64,000 nucleotides of DNA from Myxococcales bacterium (GTDB lineage Bacteria > Myxococcota_A > Polyangia > Haliangiales > Haliangiaceae): NCBI GenBank assembly GCA_016717005.1, contig JADJUF010000001.1:682001-746000 (forward strand), in the 5' to 3' direction. The notes under the pieces are model-generated. The model ran no database searches. It was not told the DNA's origin and worked only from the letters and a program-made list of their open reading frames with translations. Each line of letters begins with the position of its first letter. Positions within the stretch are counted from its first letter, which is position 1. The position numbers were made by a program, and so were the translations under genes. Shown piece by piece: positions 63,903-64,000 of this stretch.

Positions 63903-64000
63903 GGGGCGTCCTCGGTGGGGCGTCGGGTGAGGGGCTCGGCGGCGGATCGTCGGGGCTCGTGCGCTCGGCATCTCGGGGCGCGTGGCGCGTGGCTCGTGGC
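63903..64000. other. upstream flank of the exporter, no gene seen
   Basis: The final 98 bases upstream of the exporter. They end with short repeated gcgtggc motifs (gcgcgtggcgcgtggctcgtggc). No convincing start, promoter or open frame is seen. The operon's promoter may lie here or outside the window. Confidence 0.4.

Overview
This window looks like a chromosomal segment of a large, very GC-rich (clearly above 70%) member of the Myxococcota, most likely of the Haliangium/Kofleriaceae type. The reasons are four Ser/Thr kinases of the bacterial type in 64 kb, several with TPR, PEGA or transmembrane tails, many lipoproteins with Asp/Ala/Pro-rich 'IDAP' spacers or DUF4215-like Cys-rich modules, an FHA-sigma54 activator, two ECF sigma factors, and heavy use of GTG starts. 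No phage, plasmid or CRISPR features were seen. This placement is inference from gene style; no ribosomal RNA is present to confirm it.

Layout. 1-7.5 kb: the 5' part of serA, an exported unknown, an amino-acid permease with an alpha/beta hydrolase, then carB-greA. 7.5-17 kb: an FGE-sulfatase domain protein preceded by 35 consecutive Gs, small lipoproteins, a TonB-C/HEAT lipoprotein with a frameshift, and a 1,626-residue SIR2-like/TPR protein translationally coupled to a DUF4215-like lipoprotein. 17-20 kb: small membrane proteins and lipoproteins and a fragment of a PP2C phosphatase. 20-30.6 kb: reductive pyrimidine catabolism (omega-amino-acid transaminase, dihydropyrimidinase, beta-ureidopropionase, PreA-like dihydropyrimidine dehydrogenase, malonate/methylmalonate-semialdehyde dehydrogenase). 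This set is interrupted at 21.5-25.1 kb by accessory genes, including a broken AlbA_2-TPR gene. 30.7-34.7 kb: a lipoprotein isoamylase, a kinase and a membrane protein.

34.8-39.9 kb: a set of a class III aminotransferase, a sugar/CTP-type nucleotidyltransferase, a 2-aminoethylphosphonate-transaminase-like enzyme and a two-domain CDP-alcohol phosphotransferase. Together these suggest synthesis of an amino-headgroup or phosphonate-type polar lipid. 40-41.8 kb: an ABC-2 exporter. 41.8-47.6 kb: an ECF sigma factor coupled to a kinase-TPR protein, then a large FG-GAP-like lipoprotein. 47.8 kb: tRNA-Phe. 48-50.5 kb: kinase-TPR coupled to a membrane protein with an HEGSH motif. 50.6-54.6 kb: an ECF sigma factor coupled to a zinc-finger anti-sigma/TPR/CHAT-protease fusion. 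54.9-59 kb: kinase-PEGA with a secreted partner and a lipoprotein. 59.0-59.35 kb: two adjacent TA-bounded MITE-like inverted-repeat elements. 59.4-63.9 kb: an operon of a C39-peptidase ABC exporter, a lipoprotein membrane-fusion protein (frameshifted) and an FHA-sigma54 activator.

Recurring oddities are 4-bp GTGA stop/start overlaps at five gene pairs, tandem duplication of gene 3' ends including the stop codon, and several apparent single-base frameshifts on the minus strand, which may be assembly errors rather than true decay.
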